DNA of 64,000 nt from Amorphoplanes digitatis (GTDB lineage Bacteria > Actinomycetota > Actinomycetes > Mycobacteriales > Micromonosporaceae): positions 4,458,501 through 4,522,500 of the forward strand of contig NZ_JACHNH010000001.1 in NCBI RefSeq assembly GCF_014205335.1, written 5' to 3'. The notes beneath the pieces were generated by a model. That model made no database searches. It was given only the letters and a program-made list of their open reading frames with translations, and had not been told where the DNA came from. Below are positions 42,564 to 50,575 of this stretch, piece after piece (the stretch's first letter is position 1; the number at the start of each line of letters is the position of its first letter). Both the position numbers and the translations under genes were made by a program.

Positions 42564-43316
42564 TCAGCGCCCGAGGGTGTCCCGCAGGCCGGCCCGCACC
42601 AGCGCCGCGTGCAGCCGCTGGGAGAGCGCCTGCAGCTCACGGGCGGTCTCCGCGGCCCGTGCCCGGGCCGCGGGGTCGTGCTGGCGCACCAACGGCGTCA
42701 GCAACTGGGCGAACAGTCCGACCTCGCGGTCGGCGCCGGTTCGGAACGCCCGCAGATGGCGCACCTCAAGGCCGTGCCGGACCAGACCGACCACGGCCTC
42801 GACGATCACCACGGCGTCGCCGTCGTACCAGCCCGGCGGTCGCGACGAGACCAGGCCGATCTGCTCCAGCTCGGCGAGCATCTGCTCGGCGATGCCGGTG
42901 CGCTCCACCAGGTCGGCCCGGGACACCCGGGTGTCGGCGGGGTCCGCCGGCACCTCGGTCTCCGAGCCGACCGCCACCAGCGACGGCCGCCGGTGTGCCA
43001 GCGGGTCGTCGCCGCGTTCCTGTGCCTCCAGCTGCTCGCGGATGACCCGGAGCGGCAGGTACTGATCGCGCTGGGCGGTCAGTACGAACCGCAGCCGGGC
43101 CACGTCGTTCCACGAGTACTTGCGGTAACCGGAGGCGGTGCGCTGCGGGTCGACCAGCCCCTCCGCCTCCAGGAACCGGAGCTTGGAGATCGTGGTGTCC
43201 GGGAACTCGGTACGCAGCTGGGCCAGCACCTCCCCGATGCTCATCAGCGCACTGTCACGGCCGCCCTGAGCGCGAGGGCTCTGGTGGTCGTGCGCGGCCG
43301 CCCCCGACGGGTTCAC
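42564..43316 (-). CDS. ftsR: MerR-family regulator FtsR
   Basis: 250-residue regulator equivalent to M. tuberculosis Rv1828 and Corynebacterium FtsR, which activates ftsZ and other cell-division genes. The DNA-binding domain is MSIGEVLAQLRTEFPDTTISKLRFLEAEGL followed by RTASGYRKYSWNDVARLRFVLTAQRD (in outline); the C-terminal domain reads RADLVERTGIAEQMLAELEQIGLV and ends in a helical dimerisation part. GTG 43316 overlaps the garA stop by four bases; an internal ATG 24 codons later (MSIGEVL) is the alternative start. Family position garA-ftsR-bfn supports the assignment. Confidence 0.88.
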   Translation of the reverse strand: MNPSGAAAHDHQSPRAQGGRDSALMSIGEVLAQLRTEFPDTTISKLRFLEAEGLVDPQRTASGYRKYSWNDVARLRFVLTAQRDQYLPLRVIREQLEAQERGDDPLAHRRPSLVAVGSETEVPADPADTRVSRADLVERTGIAEQMLAELEQIGLVSSRPPGWYDGDAVVIVEAVVGLVRHGLEVRHLRAFRTGADREVGLFAQLLTPLVRQHDPAARARAAETARELQALSQRLHAALVRAGLRDTLGR

Positions 43317-43765
43317 GCCCCGCTTCCCTCGCCCTCCGGGCGGGGACCGGCGATGAAGACCAGCCGGAACTTCCCGATCTGGACCTCGTCCCCGTTGCCG
43401 AGGGTCGCGGACTCGACCCGCTCCCGGTTGACGTAGGTGCCGTTCAGCGAGCCGACGTCGCGGACCGTGAACGTGCCTCCGTCGCGGTGGAACTCGGCGT
43501 GGCGGCGCGAGACCGTCACGTCGTCAAGGAAAATGTCACTGTCGGGATGCCGGCCACTCGTGGTCACGTCATGGTCCAGCAGGAACCGTGCACCCGCATT
43601 GGGGCCACGGCGCACGACCAGCAGCGCCATGCCGGGCGGCAGCGAGCCGGACATCCGGCTCGGTACCACGTCGGTCTCGGGGCCCTCGAGCACCTCGTCG
43701 AGCGCACCGAGGTTCAGCGTGGACGTGACGTCGAGTGGGGGAAACTCGTCGTCTGGGCGCGTCAT
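43313..43765 (-). CDS. garA: FHA-domain protein GarA/OdhI
   Basis: 150-residue forkhead-associated protein. The N-terminal phospho-threonine region PPLDVTSTLNLGAL (Thr at about 14 and 16) corresponds to the ETTS motif phosphorylated by Ser/Thr kinases; the FHA domain covers residues 48-140 with GRHPDSDIFLDDVTVSRRHAEF and VRDVGSLNGTYVNRERVE. In Mycobacterium and Corynebacterium unphosphorylated GarA/OdhI inhibits 2-oxoglutarate dehydrogenase and glutamate dehydrogenase, controlling the 2-oxoglutarate node. Coupled to ftsR by a GTGA overlap and about 200 bases downstream of gcvH. Confidence 0.93.
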   Translation of the reverse strand: MTRPDDEFPPLDVTSTLNLGALDEVLEGPETDVVPSRMSGSLPPGMALLVVRRGPNAGARFLLDHDVTTSGRHPDSDIFLDDVTVSRRHAEFHRDGGTFTVRDVGSLNGTYVNRERVESATLGNGDEVQIGKFRLVFIAGPRPEGEGSGA

Positions 43766-43820
43766 CGGACCACCTCACGGATCTTTTTCGGTCGCCGCCC
43801 GACGACACGGGGTGAGCGGA

Positions 43821-43836
43821 CCGGACCCGGGTCCGG
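43821..43836. promoter_or_regulatory. 16-bp perfect palindrome upstream of garA
   Basis: CCGGACCCGGGTCCGG, in the 202-base gap between gcvH and garA, 56 bases before the garA start. It could be an operator or the remains of a hairpin; GC-rich palindromes also arise easily by chance in this genome. Confidence 0.3.
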
Positions 43837-43967
43837 AGCGCAGCGCCCCCCGCCGCTGCCCGGAGGCCCGGACGGCACGACTATCGGTTTCGAAGTAATA
43901 ACAGTTCTACATGTGCCCCGCGAGCCTAGTCAGCAGCGAAATAGCGAGCAACCAGACGCGCGGGCGA

Positions 43968-44348
43968 TCAGCTGTCGGTCAGAGCCTTGTATTCATCGGC
44001 GGAGAGCAGACCCGCCAGGACCGCCGGATCCTCCGGGGCGATCTCGACGAGCCAGCCGGCCGCGTACGGCTCGGCATTGATCAGCTCCGGTTCGTCGGCG
44101 AGACTGGCGTTGATCGCGACCACCGTGCCCGCGACCGGCGCGTAGATCTCCGAGACGCTCTTCGTCGACTCGATCTCACCGAGCGCTTCACCGGCCCGCA
44201 CCGCCGTGCCCTCGTCGGGCAGCTGCACGAACACGATGTCGCCGAGCGCGTCCTGCGCGAAGTGGGTGATGCCCACCCGCACGGGCGCGGAACCGTCGCC
44301 GGACACCCACTCATGTTCGGCCGTGTACCGCAGGTCCTCAGGAATCAC
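43968..44348 (-). CDS. gcvH: Glycine cleavage system H protein
   Basis: Lipoyl-carrier protein of the glycine cleavage system; shuttles the aminomethyl group between GcvP (encoded at 17013) and GcvT. 126 residues: VIPEDLRYTAEHEWV, GITHFAQDALGDIVFVQLP, and EIESTKSVSEIYAPV, where Lys63 is the lipoylation site. GTG 44348 is chosen because GGAGG lies five bases before it; a TTG six codons upstream keeps frame but has no ribosome site. Stands first in the gcvH-garA-ftsR block as in M. tuberculosis, 28 bases after the DUF881 gene. Confidence 0.96.
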   Translation of the reverse strand: MIPEDLRYTAEHEWVSGDGSAPVRVGITHFAQDALGDIVFVQLPDEGTAVRAGEALGEIESTKSVSEIYAPVAGTVVAINASLADEPELINAEPYAAGWLVEIAPEDPAVLAGLLSADEYKALTDS

Positions 44349-44376
44349 ACATTCCTCCGTTGACAAGCGCGCCCGT

Positions 44377-46497
44377 TCACTTGACCGGACGCGCGTACTG
44401 CAGGCTGGTGGGCTGACGCACCGCGGTCACGTCGACCGTGCTGCGTTGCTCCATGGTCACGTTACCGCCGGCCTGGCTCACCGAAGCGACCACCCCACCG
44501 GGGATCTGCAACGCCGTCTGCATGGTCGACGGCACCCCGATCACCCGCAGCGTGTACGGCCCGCTGAGCTGTTTGCCGTCGACGATCACATCGCCGCCGG
44601 CAGCGTCGACGAAATACGACGACGCGACGATCCGCACGGCGTCACCGTTGTCGCCGACGATCTCCATCACCTCGCCGCCGGCGCCCCGCAGCTCCTGCAC
44701 GGCGTTGAGGATCTGGGAGGCCTTGATCGACGCGCCCCGCGGATCGATGACGATCTTCAGGCCGGGCCCGTGCGCGGGCAGCGTGCCGGAGAGCAGGCCG
44801 AGCTCGTCGGCGCGCTTGTCGGCCTCCGCCAGCGCGGCCTGCCGCCCGGCGACGCCGGAGGTCAGCTGCCGCTGGCTCTCCTCCAGGGCGTTGATCTCCT
44901 GCTGGAGGCGCTGGTCGCGGGCCTCGAGGTCGCTCAGGATGCCGACCAGGTCCTCCTGGCGCGCGGTGGCCAGCCCGGCGTCGGCGTCGTTGCTGCGCAG
45001 CTGCACGACAAGGGTGAACCCGAGCAGGGCGAGCAGCACCCAGATGAGGGCACCGGCCGAGGTGACCCGGCGCTCCCGGGGCGGCTCCCCGGCGGTCGCG
45101 GTCACCGGTTCGGGTGACTCCGCGGACGCGGCGTCACCCGGTACGCCCCGCGGCGCATACGGATCGGCCCGGTCCGGCTCCTCGCCGGCCGGTGATCGCG
45201 GCTTCTCCGGCGGGCCGAGCCGCACCCTCCGGGCCGAGCGCTCTCCGGACCCGGCTCCAGGACCGGCGGGCGGAGCTCCAGGACCGGCGGGCGGCGCTGC
45301 GGAACCCGCGGGCGCCTCGTGCTCCGGGCCGGCCGGTGGCTCGCCGGGTGCCGGCGCGGCCGGGTGCCGAGGGAGTCTCGACGTGCCCGGCGCGAAGAAC
45401 GGCGGTTGCAGCCGCACCGTCTCGCCGCCGTCCAGGCGCGCCCGCAGCGACGGGTCCGTCGGCTCCTCGTCGGCCCCGGCGGGCGCGTCCGGCGGCGTCA
45501 GGAACGTGGTGGCCTCGTCATCGCCGGTGACGGCGGGCCAGGCCCGGGACGGCGCGGCGGGCTCGTCCACGGCCGGCTCAGCCGGCCCGGCGGGCGGCTC
45601 CGTCCGGGGGCTGTACCACGCCGACCAGGCCTCGGAGGGTTTCGCGGCCGCCGCCTGCGCCGGACCCGCCGGATGGGACGGTCCGGGTTCGGCCGCGGCC
45701 GGTGGGGTGAGGCGCAGGGTCGGCCCGTCCGCGGCGAGCGGGGCGTGCGGGTCGGCCGTCTGGTCCGCGGGCGGCGGCGGTGCGGCCGACGGCGCCACCG
45801 GGCCGCCGGGCAGGTCCGGCCGGAACGAGGGCGGACCGTCGTCCGCGATGTCCGTGGCCGCCACCTCGACCTCGCCGGCCGGCACGGAGGCGGGAGCCGG
45901 CCGCGCATCACCGGCCGACACCGGAACGGGAGCCGGCTGCGCATCACCAGTCGACACCGGAACGGGAGCCGGCTCGGCGTCGCCGGCCGACACCGGGACG
46001 GGAGTCGGCCGGGCGTCGCCGGTCGACGGCGGGACGGTGGACGGCGCGGCGTCACCGGGCGACACCGAGGCGGAAGCCGGATGCGCGGCACCGGTCGACG
46101 GCGGAATGGCGGGCGGCGCGGCGTCACCGGCCGGCGCGGAATCGGGGGCGTCGCCGATCGGCGACGGGACCGGGGCCGGGCGCGCGTCGGCGGTCGACGC
46201 CGGGACGGCGGGCGGCGCGGCGTCACCGGGCGACACCGAGGCGGAAGCCGGATGCGCGGCACCGGTCGACGGCGGAATGGTGGACGGCGCGGCGTCACCG
46301 GGCGGGACGGAATCGGGGGCGTCGCCGATCGGCGAAGGGGCCGGGGCCGGGCGCGCATCGGTGGTCGACGCCGCGGCGGCGGGCGGCTCGGCGTCGCCGG
46401 TCGGGTCGGGGGCGGGAATCGGCTCCCGCGCGGGCGCGGGCGTGCCGGTGTCGTCCTGCGGCACCGGTACCCGGCCGGTCTTCTCGTCGTCGCTCAT
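44377..46497 (-). CDS. DUF881 membrane protein with long repetitive N-terminus
   Basis: 706 residues; usual DUF881 proteins have about 230-320. The conserved part is at the C-terminus: membrane helix GALIWVLLALLGFTLVVQL, a coiled-coil (DLEARDQRLQQEINALEESQRQLT), and the DUF881 domain from GPGLKIVIDPRG to TALQIPGGVVASVSQAGGNV. Before the helix lie about 460 residues rich in Pro, Ala, Ser and Asp, including two copies of a 57-residue unit and four 12-residue units (45840-46400). The long part would be cytoplasmic and unfolded. Position next to DUF1290 and the second DUF881 is conserved with Rv1823-Rv1825, in which these proteins are linked to division and envelope processes. Confidence 0.88.
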   Translation of the reverse strand: MSDDEKTGRVPVPQDDTGTPAPAREPIPAPDPTGDAEPPAAAASTTDARPAPAPSPIGDAPDSVPPGDAAPSTIPPSTGAAHPASASVSPGDAAPPAVPASTADARPAPVPSPIGDAPDSAPAGDAAPPAIPPSTGAAHPASASVSPGDAAPSTVPPSTGDARPTPVPVSAGDAEPAPVPVSTGDAQPAPVPVSAGDARPAPASVPAGEVEVAATDIADDGPPSFRPDLPGGPVAPSAAPPPPADQTADPHAPLAADGPTLRLTPPAAAEPGPSHPAGPAQAAAAKPSEAWSAWYSPRTEPPAGPAEPAVDEPAAPSRAWPAVTGDDEATTFLTPPDAPAGADEEPTDPSLRARLDGGETVRLQPPFFAPGTSRLPRHPAAPAPGEPPAGPEHEAPAGSAAPPAGPGAPPAGPGAGSGERSARRVRLGPPEKPRSPAGEEPDRADPYAPRGVPGDAASAESPEPVTATAGEPPRERRVTSAGALIWVLLALLGFTLVVQLRSNDADAGLATARQEDLVGILSDLEARDQRLQQEINALEESQRQLTSGVAGRQAALAEADKRADELGLLSGTLPAHGPGLKIVIDPRGASIKASQILNAVQELRGAGGEVMEIVGDNGDAVRIVASSYFVDAAGGDVIVDGKQLSGPYTLRVIGVPSTMQTALQIPGGVVASVSQAGGNVTMEQRSTVDVTAVRQPTSLQYARPVK
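45864..46352 (-). repeat. Tandem coding repeats in the DUF881 protein
   Basis: Two copies of a 171-base unit (57 residues, beginning ARPAPxPSPIGDAPDSxP and containing GAAHPASASVSPGDAAP) followed by four 36-base units (ARPTPVPVSAGD, AEPAPVPVSTGD, AQPAPVPVSAGD, ARPAPASVPAGE). In-frame direct repeats; size variation between strains expected. Confidence 0.85.
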
Positions 46498-46506
46498 CGA
46501 CAGCCC

Positions 46507-46839
46507 CTACGCCCGGAACAGGTGCCGGCGGATCGCGGCCACGTTGCCGAAGATCCTGACGCCGAGCACCACCACGACGCCGATGGAGAGCTGACCGCCG
46601 ACGCCGAGCTGGTCGCCCAGGTACACGATGATGCCGGCGACCAGCACGTTCGAGATGAACGAGACCACGAACTGCTTGTCGTCGAAGATCCCGTCGAGCT
46701 TCGCGCGCACGCCGCCGAAGACCGCGTCCAGCGCGGCGACGACCGCGATGGGCAGGTAGGGCTGTAGCGCGGGCGGCACCGTCGGATGGAAGACGATGCC
46801 GAGCACGACTCCGGCGATCAGGGCGAGTACGGCGATCAT
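46507..46839 (-). CDS. DUF1290 small basic membrane protein
   Basis: 110-residue protein with three membrane segments: MIAVLALIAGVVLGIVFHPTVP, YLPIAVVAALDAVFGGVRAKL and FVVSFISNVLVAGIIVYLGD, ending with VVVVLGVRIFGNVAAIRRHLF. These correspond to the Sbp/DUF1290 family found between two DUF881 genes in actinobacteria (Rv1824) and near division genes in Bacillus. The role is unknown; it probably forms a membrane complex with the DUF881 proteins. Its start overlaps the stop of the upstream DUF881 gene by one base. Confidence 0.92.
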   Translation of the reverse strand: MIAVLALIAGVVLGIVFHPTVPPALQPYLPIAVVAALDAVFGGVRAKLDGIFDDKQFVVSFISNVLVAGIIVYLGDQLGVGGQLSIGVVVVLGVRIFGNVAAIRRHLFRA

Positions 46840-47738
46840 CAGCCGCCTTTCGACGCTTTGCTGGACGGGGACGTCGGCGCGCCCGAGACCCCGGACCCCG
46901 GGTCGGCCGGCACGGCCTGGCGCAGGTTCGGCTCGGTGGCGGCGTCGAGGGTGGCGTTCCTGACGTCGGCGACGTCGTACGCGATGCCGTACCGGGTGCT
47001 CAGGGCCCGGAAGAACCGGCCGGCCGAGCCGTCCCGGAATTCGTCGGCGAGCGAGTCCGGGCCGATCGCGACGACCTGGTAGGGCGTGGTCACCGGCCGG
47101 AAGTCGACGAGGATCGCCTCGCCGGCCTGCCGGATGGTCGAGGTGGCGGTGAGCCGCTGGCCGTTGACCGCGATCGCCTCGGCGCCCGCCGCCCAGAGCG
47201 CGTTGGCGGCCATCTGGAGGTCGGTGTCGCGGACCCGGGCCTCGTTCTTTCTCTCGCCGGTCAGTGGGTCCACCGGCGTCGGCCCATCGGCCACCGTGAC
47301 TTTGACGCCCGGGCCGCGCACCGGGGCGAGCCCGGTCTGCGCCTCCATGTCCCGCAGGCGGGCCACGGCCGCGCCGCCGAGCTGCTTCTCCCGCAGGTCG
47401 GCGACCTCCGCGCGGAGCCGGTCGGCGCGGTCCTGCAGCTCGGAGGTGGCGGTGCGGCGGCTCTGCACCTGCTCGATGAGGGTGTCCCGGGCCTGGGTGC
47501 GGGCCGGCTCGGCGGCCATCGTCTGCTGGTAGGCGACCACCAGCAGGAAGCCGAGCGCGACGAGGGTCAGCATGCTGACCCCGCTGATCATCGCCTTCCG
47601 GGTGCCGGTCGCGCCCTCGCCGCGGGCCTTGCGGGCGGCGGCGTCGGCGTAGCCGGCGTCGAGCGGGTTGTGGAACAGCTCGGTCAGGAAGTCGGGCGTG
47701 AACCGGCGCTGCCCGTCACCGGCGTCGGGCGAGGTCAT
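46839..47738 (-). CDS. DUF881 family membrane protein
   Basis: 299 residues. A cytoplasmic N-terminus (RRFTPDFLTELFHNPLDAGY) is followed by one membrane helix (MISGVSMLTLVALGFLLVVA), a coiled-coil (QVQSRRTATSELQDRADRLRAEVADLREK) and the DUF881 domain, with GPGVKVTVADGPTPVDPLTG, DTDLQMAANALWAAGAEAIAVNGQRL and ILVDFRPVTTPYQVVAIG. The domain would lie outside the cell. Corresponds to Rv1823 by order. Coupled to the phosphatidyltransferase gene (ATGA) upstream and DUF1290 downstream, giving an operon of four genes. Confidence 0.92.
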   Translation of the reverse strand: MTSPDAGDGQRRFTPDFLTELFHNPLDAGYADAAARKARGEGATGTRKAMISGVSMLTLVALGFLLVVAYQQTMAAEPARTQARDTLIEQVQSRRTATSELQDRADRLRAEVADLREKQLGGAAVARLRDMEAQTGLAPVRGPGVKVTVADGPTPVDPLTGERKNEARVRDTDLQMAANALWAAGAEAIAVNGQRLTATSTIRQAGEAILVDFRPVTTPYQVVAIGPDSLADEFRDGSAGRFFRALSTRYGIAYDVADVRNATLDAATEPNLRQAVPADPGSGVSGAPTSPSSKASKGG

Positions 47739-48379
47739 CCGGCGACGGCCCTGACCCGGGCCTGCTCGGCCCGGTCGGCGCGCAGCATCGCGCGGGCCTG
47801 CGCCAGGTAGAGCACCGCCGCCGCCCAGTAGAGGCCGAGCGCCCACCAGGCCAGGGCCCAGCCGATCGGCAGGGCGATCGGCGCCGTCGACGGGACGGCC
47901 GTGGCGAGCAGCAGCGTCGGGAACGCCCCGAGCAGCACGAACGTGCCGGTCTTGCCGAGGTAGTGCACCGGCGGCGGCCCGTAGCCGTGCCGGCGCAGCA
48001 CCAGCAGGGCGACGCCGAGCACGGCCTCGCGCAGCAGCAGGGCGACGGTCAGCCACCAGGGCACGACTCCGCGCACGGTGAAGCCGATCAGGGTGGCGAG
48101 GATGTAGAGCCGGTCGGCGAACGGATCGAGCAGCTCGCCGAGGCGGCTGACGGAGTTCATCCGGCGGGCCACGTAGCCGTCGACCCAGTCCGTCGTCCCG
48201 CCGAGGGTGAGCACGATGACGGCGGCGACGTCGTTCTGCGGCACGAGCAGCAGGTAGAGGAAGAGCGGCACGCCGAGCAGCCGGGCGAAGCTGATGACGT
48301 TGGGGATCGTCCAGATCCGGTCCGAGGCGGCGATCGGCGCGGCGGGTCCGGGCGTCACGCGCGCAGGCTGCTGCGACAT
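47735..48379 (-). CDS. CDP-alcohol phosphatidyltransferase (PgsA2-like)
   Basis: Membrane enzyme of about 214 residues that transfers a phosphatidyl group from CDP-diacylglycerol to an alcohol. The catalytic motif DGYVARRMNSVSRLGELLDPFADRL (in outline D-G-x2-A-R-x8-G-x3-D-x3-D) is complete, preceded by IWTIPNVISFARLLGVPLFLYLLL. Position before DUF881/DUF1290 matches Rv1822 (pgsA2), though whether it makes phosphatidylglycerol phosphate or another lipid cannot be told. ATG 48379 is the most plausible start. A TATAGT hexamer at 48484-48489 may be its promoter, giving a leader of about 100 bases. Confidence 0.9.
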   Translation of the reverse strand: MSQQPARVTPGPAAPIAASDRIWTIPNVISFARLLGVPLFLYLLLVPQNDVAAVIVLTLGGTTDWVDGYVARRMNSVSRLGELLDPFADRLYILATLIGFTVRGVVPWWLTVALLLREAVLGVALLVLRRHGYGPPPVHYLGKTGTFVLLGAFPTLLLATAVPSTAPIALPIGWALAWWALGLYWAAAVLYLAQARAMLRADRAEQARVRAVAG

Positions 48380-48483
48380 CGCGCCCCTCCCCCCTGCCGG
48401 CCCCGGGTTCCCCACCCGTGGACGTCACTTCCGCGGCCCCCGGCCGCCGGCCGGGCGCACCCCGGCCGGTCACTCGCCGAGCC

Positions 48484-48489
48484 ACTATA
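48484..48489 (-). promoter_or_regulatory. -10 hexamer TATAGT for the phosphatidyltransferase operon
   Basis: TATAGT on the minus strand, an almost ideal -10 in otherwise GC-rich sequence, 104 bases before ATG 48379. No other gene starts here. Confidence 0.5.
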
Positions 48490-48564
48490 ACCAGGCCCGT
48501 CGCTGTCCCGGTCGACCCCGGCCGGACGGCGCGACGGTCGTCGTGCCGGACACAGCCTCTAAGC

Positions 48565-48576
48565 CATCCTAGGATG
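48565..48576. promoter_or_regulatory. CATCCTAGGATG palindrome in the VWA/phosphatidyltransferase gap
   Basis: Third copy of the palindrome, identical over 12 bases to that at 7073. It lies 76 bases upstream of the TATAGT hexamer and 32 bases after the VWA gene stop. Possibly an upstream site for the phosphatidyltransferase operon. Confidence 0.45.
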
Positions 48577-48607
48577 AAGGTTGCGGAGCGTCGCCGGGCG
48601 GTACCGG

Positions 48608-50575
48608 TCAGCGTCTGCCGCGGCGGCTGCGCACATAGTCGTCGACCACGTAGCGGCCGAGCTCCGCGATGTCGGGGCTGAAGACCCGCCCGCCGCTGCG
48701 CTGGGCGACCGCGTCCACGAAGCGGCGCAGGCCCGGGTCCTCACCCAGCATGAAGACGTTCAGCGTCGCGCCGTAGCGGGTGAGCAGGTCGACCTCGTGG
48801 ACCGTGAGCCGCACGGTCTCCGGGCGCGGCGGCCAGTCGAAGGACGCCTGGCCGTCGTCGTCCAGGTGCGCGGTCGGCTCGCCGTCGGTCACCACCAGCA
48901 CGACCGGTTCCGCGCCGGGGTGCCGGCGCAGGTGCCGGCCGGCCAGTTTCAGCGCGTGCTGGAGGTTGGTGCCCTTGACCATGTCCGGCTCGATCGCCGC
49001 GAGCTCGCCCTGCGACAGGCTCATCGCGTATCTGCCGAAGCCGACGATCTGGAGCGAGTCCTGCGGGAACCGGGTCGCCACCAGGTGTGACAGGGCCAGG
49101 GCCGTCTGCTTCATCGGGCCCCAGCGGCCGTCGGCGAACATGGAGTAGGACAGGTCGACGCAGAGCGCCACCGCCGCCGAGGCCCGGCGCTCGGTCTCGG
49201 CGACCTCGAAGTCCTCCGGCTCGAGTCGGACCGGCAGCGTGCCGACGCCGCCACCGCCGCCCGCCCGGCGGCGGATCGCGTTGCCGATGGTGCGGACCAC
49301 GTCGAGCGGCTGTTCGTCGCCGAACCGCCAGCGCCGCGACGACCCGGTCAGGTCGCCGGCCGCGCCCGCGTCCCGCAGGTCGTGCTCGCCGCCCTTGCGG
49401 CCGGACAGGTCCGAGAAGACCCGGGCCAGGGCGGTGCGGCCGAGCCGGCGCAGCGCCTTGGGCGTCAGCGTGAGGCCGTCGTCGTCGCGGGTCACCCAGC
49501 CCTGCCGGCGCAGCTCGCGCTCGAGCTCGCGCAGCCGGCGCACGTCGTCCGCGGCGGCACGGCCGAGCTGACGACCCACCGCCTCGACGTCGACGTCGTC
49601 GAGCGTCGCGCCGGGATGGTCCTGGGCGAGCTGGTCGAGCAGGTCGTCGAGCTCGCCCAGCTCGCCGAGCGCCGCGGTCGCGTCGCCGTAGCCGAGGTCC
49701 CGCTCGCCGCGCATCCGCTCGCCGCGGCTCCAGTCGAGGTCGGGGCGCAGCGCCCGCAGGTTGTCGCTCAGCTCGGCGAGCCGGCCGCGCAGCGGGCCGT
49801 CGCCCAGCGCCTGGTCCATGAGGCTGGAGAGCTCCTCGCGCTGCTGCGGGCTCAGCGAGCGCATCAGCCGCTCGGCCGCCGCGGCCCGCCGGGCCAGGGA
49901 GTCGATCAGCTCGTCGACGTTGCGCGGGTGCTCCGGGAAGAGGTCGCCGTGTTTCTCCATGAACCGCTGGAACGCGTCGTCGGTGTCCTCGCCCCGGGCG
50001 TGCCGGCCGAGCAGGTCGTTGAGGTCGGCGACCAGCTCGTCGACCCGGGCGTCGGTGGCCGGGTCGCGGGCGCGAAGCGCGTCGCGCAGGCCCGCGAAGC
50101 GCTGCTCGACCACCTCGCGCCGCAGCCCGTCGAGGATCTGCCGGTAGGTTTCCCGGGCCTCGTCGCTGGCCCAGTCGTAGTCGGACAGCTCCTGCACCGC
50201 CTGGGCGGTGGAGCGGGGCAGGTTGTCCAGCACCGCCTCCTGGAAGCGGGCATCGTCGTCGTCGCGGCCGCGCAGCACGTCGCGTTCGGCCGCGACGGCC
50301 TGGTCGAGCAGCTGCCGGGCCCGGGTGACCGCGCCGTCGAGGTTGCCGCGGCGCAGGGTCTCCCGGCGCAGCCGCCGGGCGCGGGCCTCCAGGTCGTCGA
50401 GGCCACGGCCGTCGCGGGGGCCGCGGCGCAGCAGGTCACGCAGGGCGTCGCGGAGGCTGCCGCCGCCGAGCACCCGCTCGCCGACCTGGTCCACCGCCGC
50501 CCGCACGTCGTAGGGCGGCGCGAGCGGATCGGGCCCGTCACGCCAGGCCCCGTACCGGAATCGGTTACCGCTCAT
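48608..50575 (-). CDS. VWA domain protein (MoxR/Mg-chelatase-D-like partner)
   Basis: About 655 residues. The first 430 are charged and helical, with many Arg/Asp/Glu repeats and the segment RRWRFGDEQPLDVVRTIGNAI; a von Willebrand A domain follows, with the metal site DLSYSM (DxSxS) in AVALCVDLSYSMFADGRWG, GFGRYAMSLSQGEL and VVLVVTDGEPTAHL. Its start lies inside the end of the AAA+ ATPase gene, so the two are made together, as in chelatase-like MoxR-VWA pairs that assemble or insert metals into other proteins. Target unknown. ATG 50575 is preferred; ATG 50581 is two codons longer. Confidence 0.88.
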   Translation of the reverse strand: MSGNRFRYGAWRDGPDPLAPPYDVRAAVDQVGERVLGGGSLRDALRDLLRRGPRDGRGLDDLEARARRLRRETLRRGNLDGAVTRARQLLDQAVAAERDVLRGRDDDDARFQEAVLDNLPRSTAQAVQELSDYDWASDEARETYRQILDGLRREVVEQRFAGLRDALRARDPATDARVDELVADLNDLLGRHARGEDTDDAFQRFMEKHGDLFPEHPRNVDELIDSLARRAAAAERLMRSLSPQQREELSSLMDQALGDGPLRGRLAELSDNLRALRPDLDWSRGERMRGERDLGYGDATAALGELGELDDLLDQLAQDHPGATLDDVDVEAVGRQLGRAAADDVRRLRELERELRRQGWVTRDDDGLTLTPKALRRLGRTALARVFSDLSGRKGGEHDLRDAGAAGDLTGSSRRWRFGDEQPLDVVRTIGNAIRRRAGGGGGVGTLPVRLEPEDFEVAETERRASAAVALCVDLSYSMFADGRWGPMKQTALALSHLVATRFPQDSLQIVGFGRYAMSLSQGELAAIEPDMVKGTNLQHALKLAGRHLRRHPGAEPVVLVVTDGEPTAHLDDDGQASFDWPPRPETVRLTVHEVDLLTRYGATLNVFMLGEDPGLRRFVDAVAQRSGGRVFSPDIAELGRYVVDDYVRSRRGRR

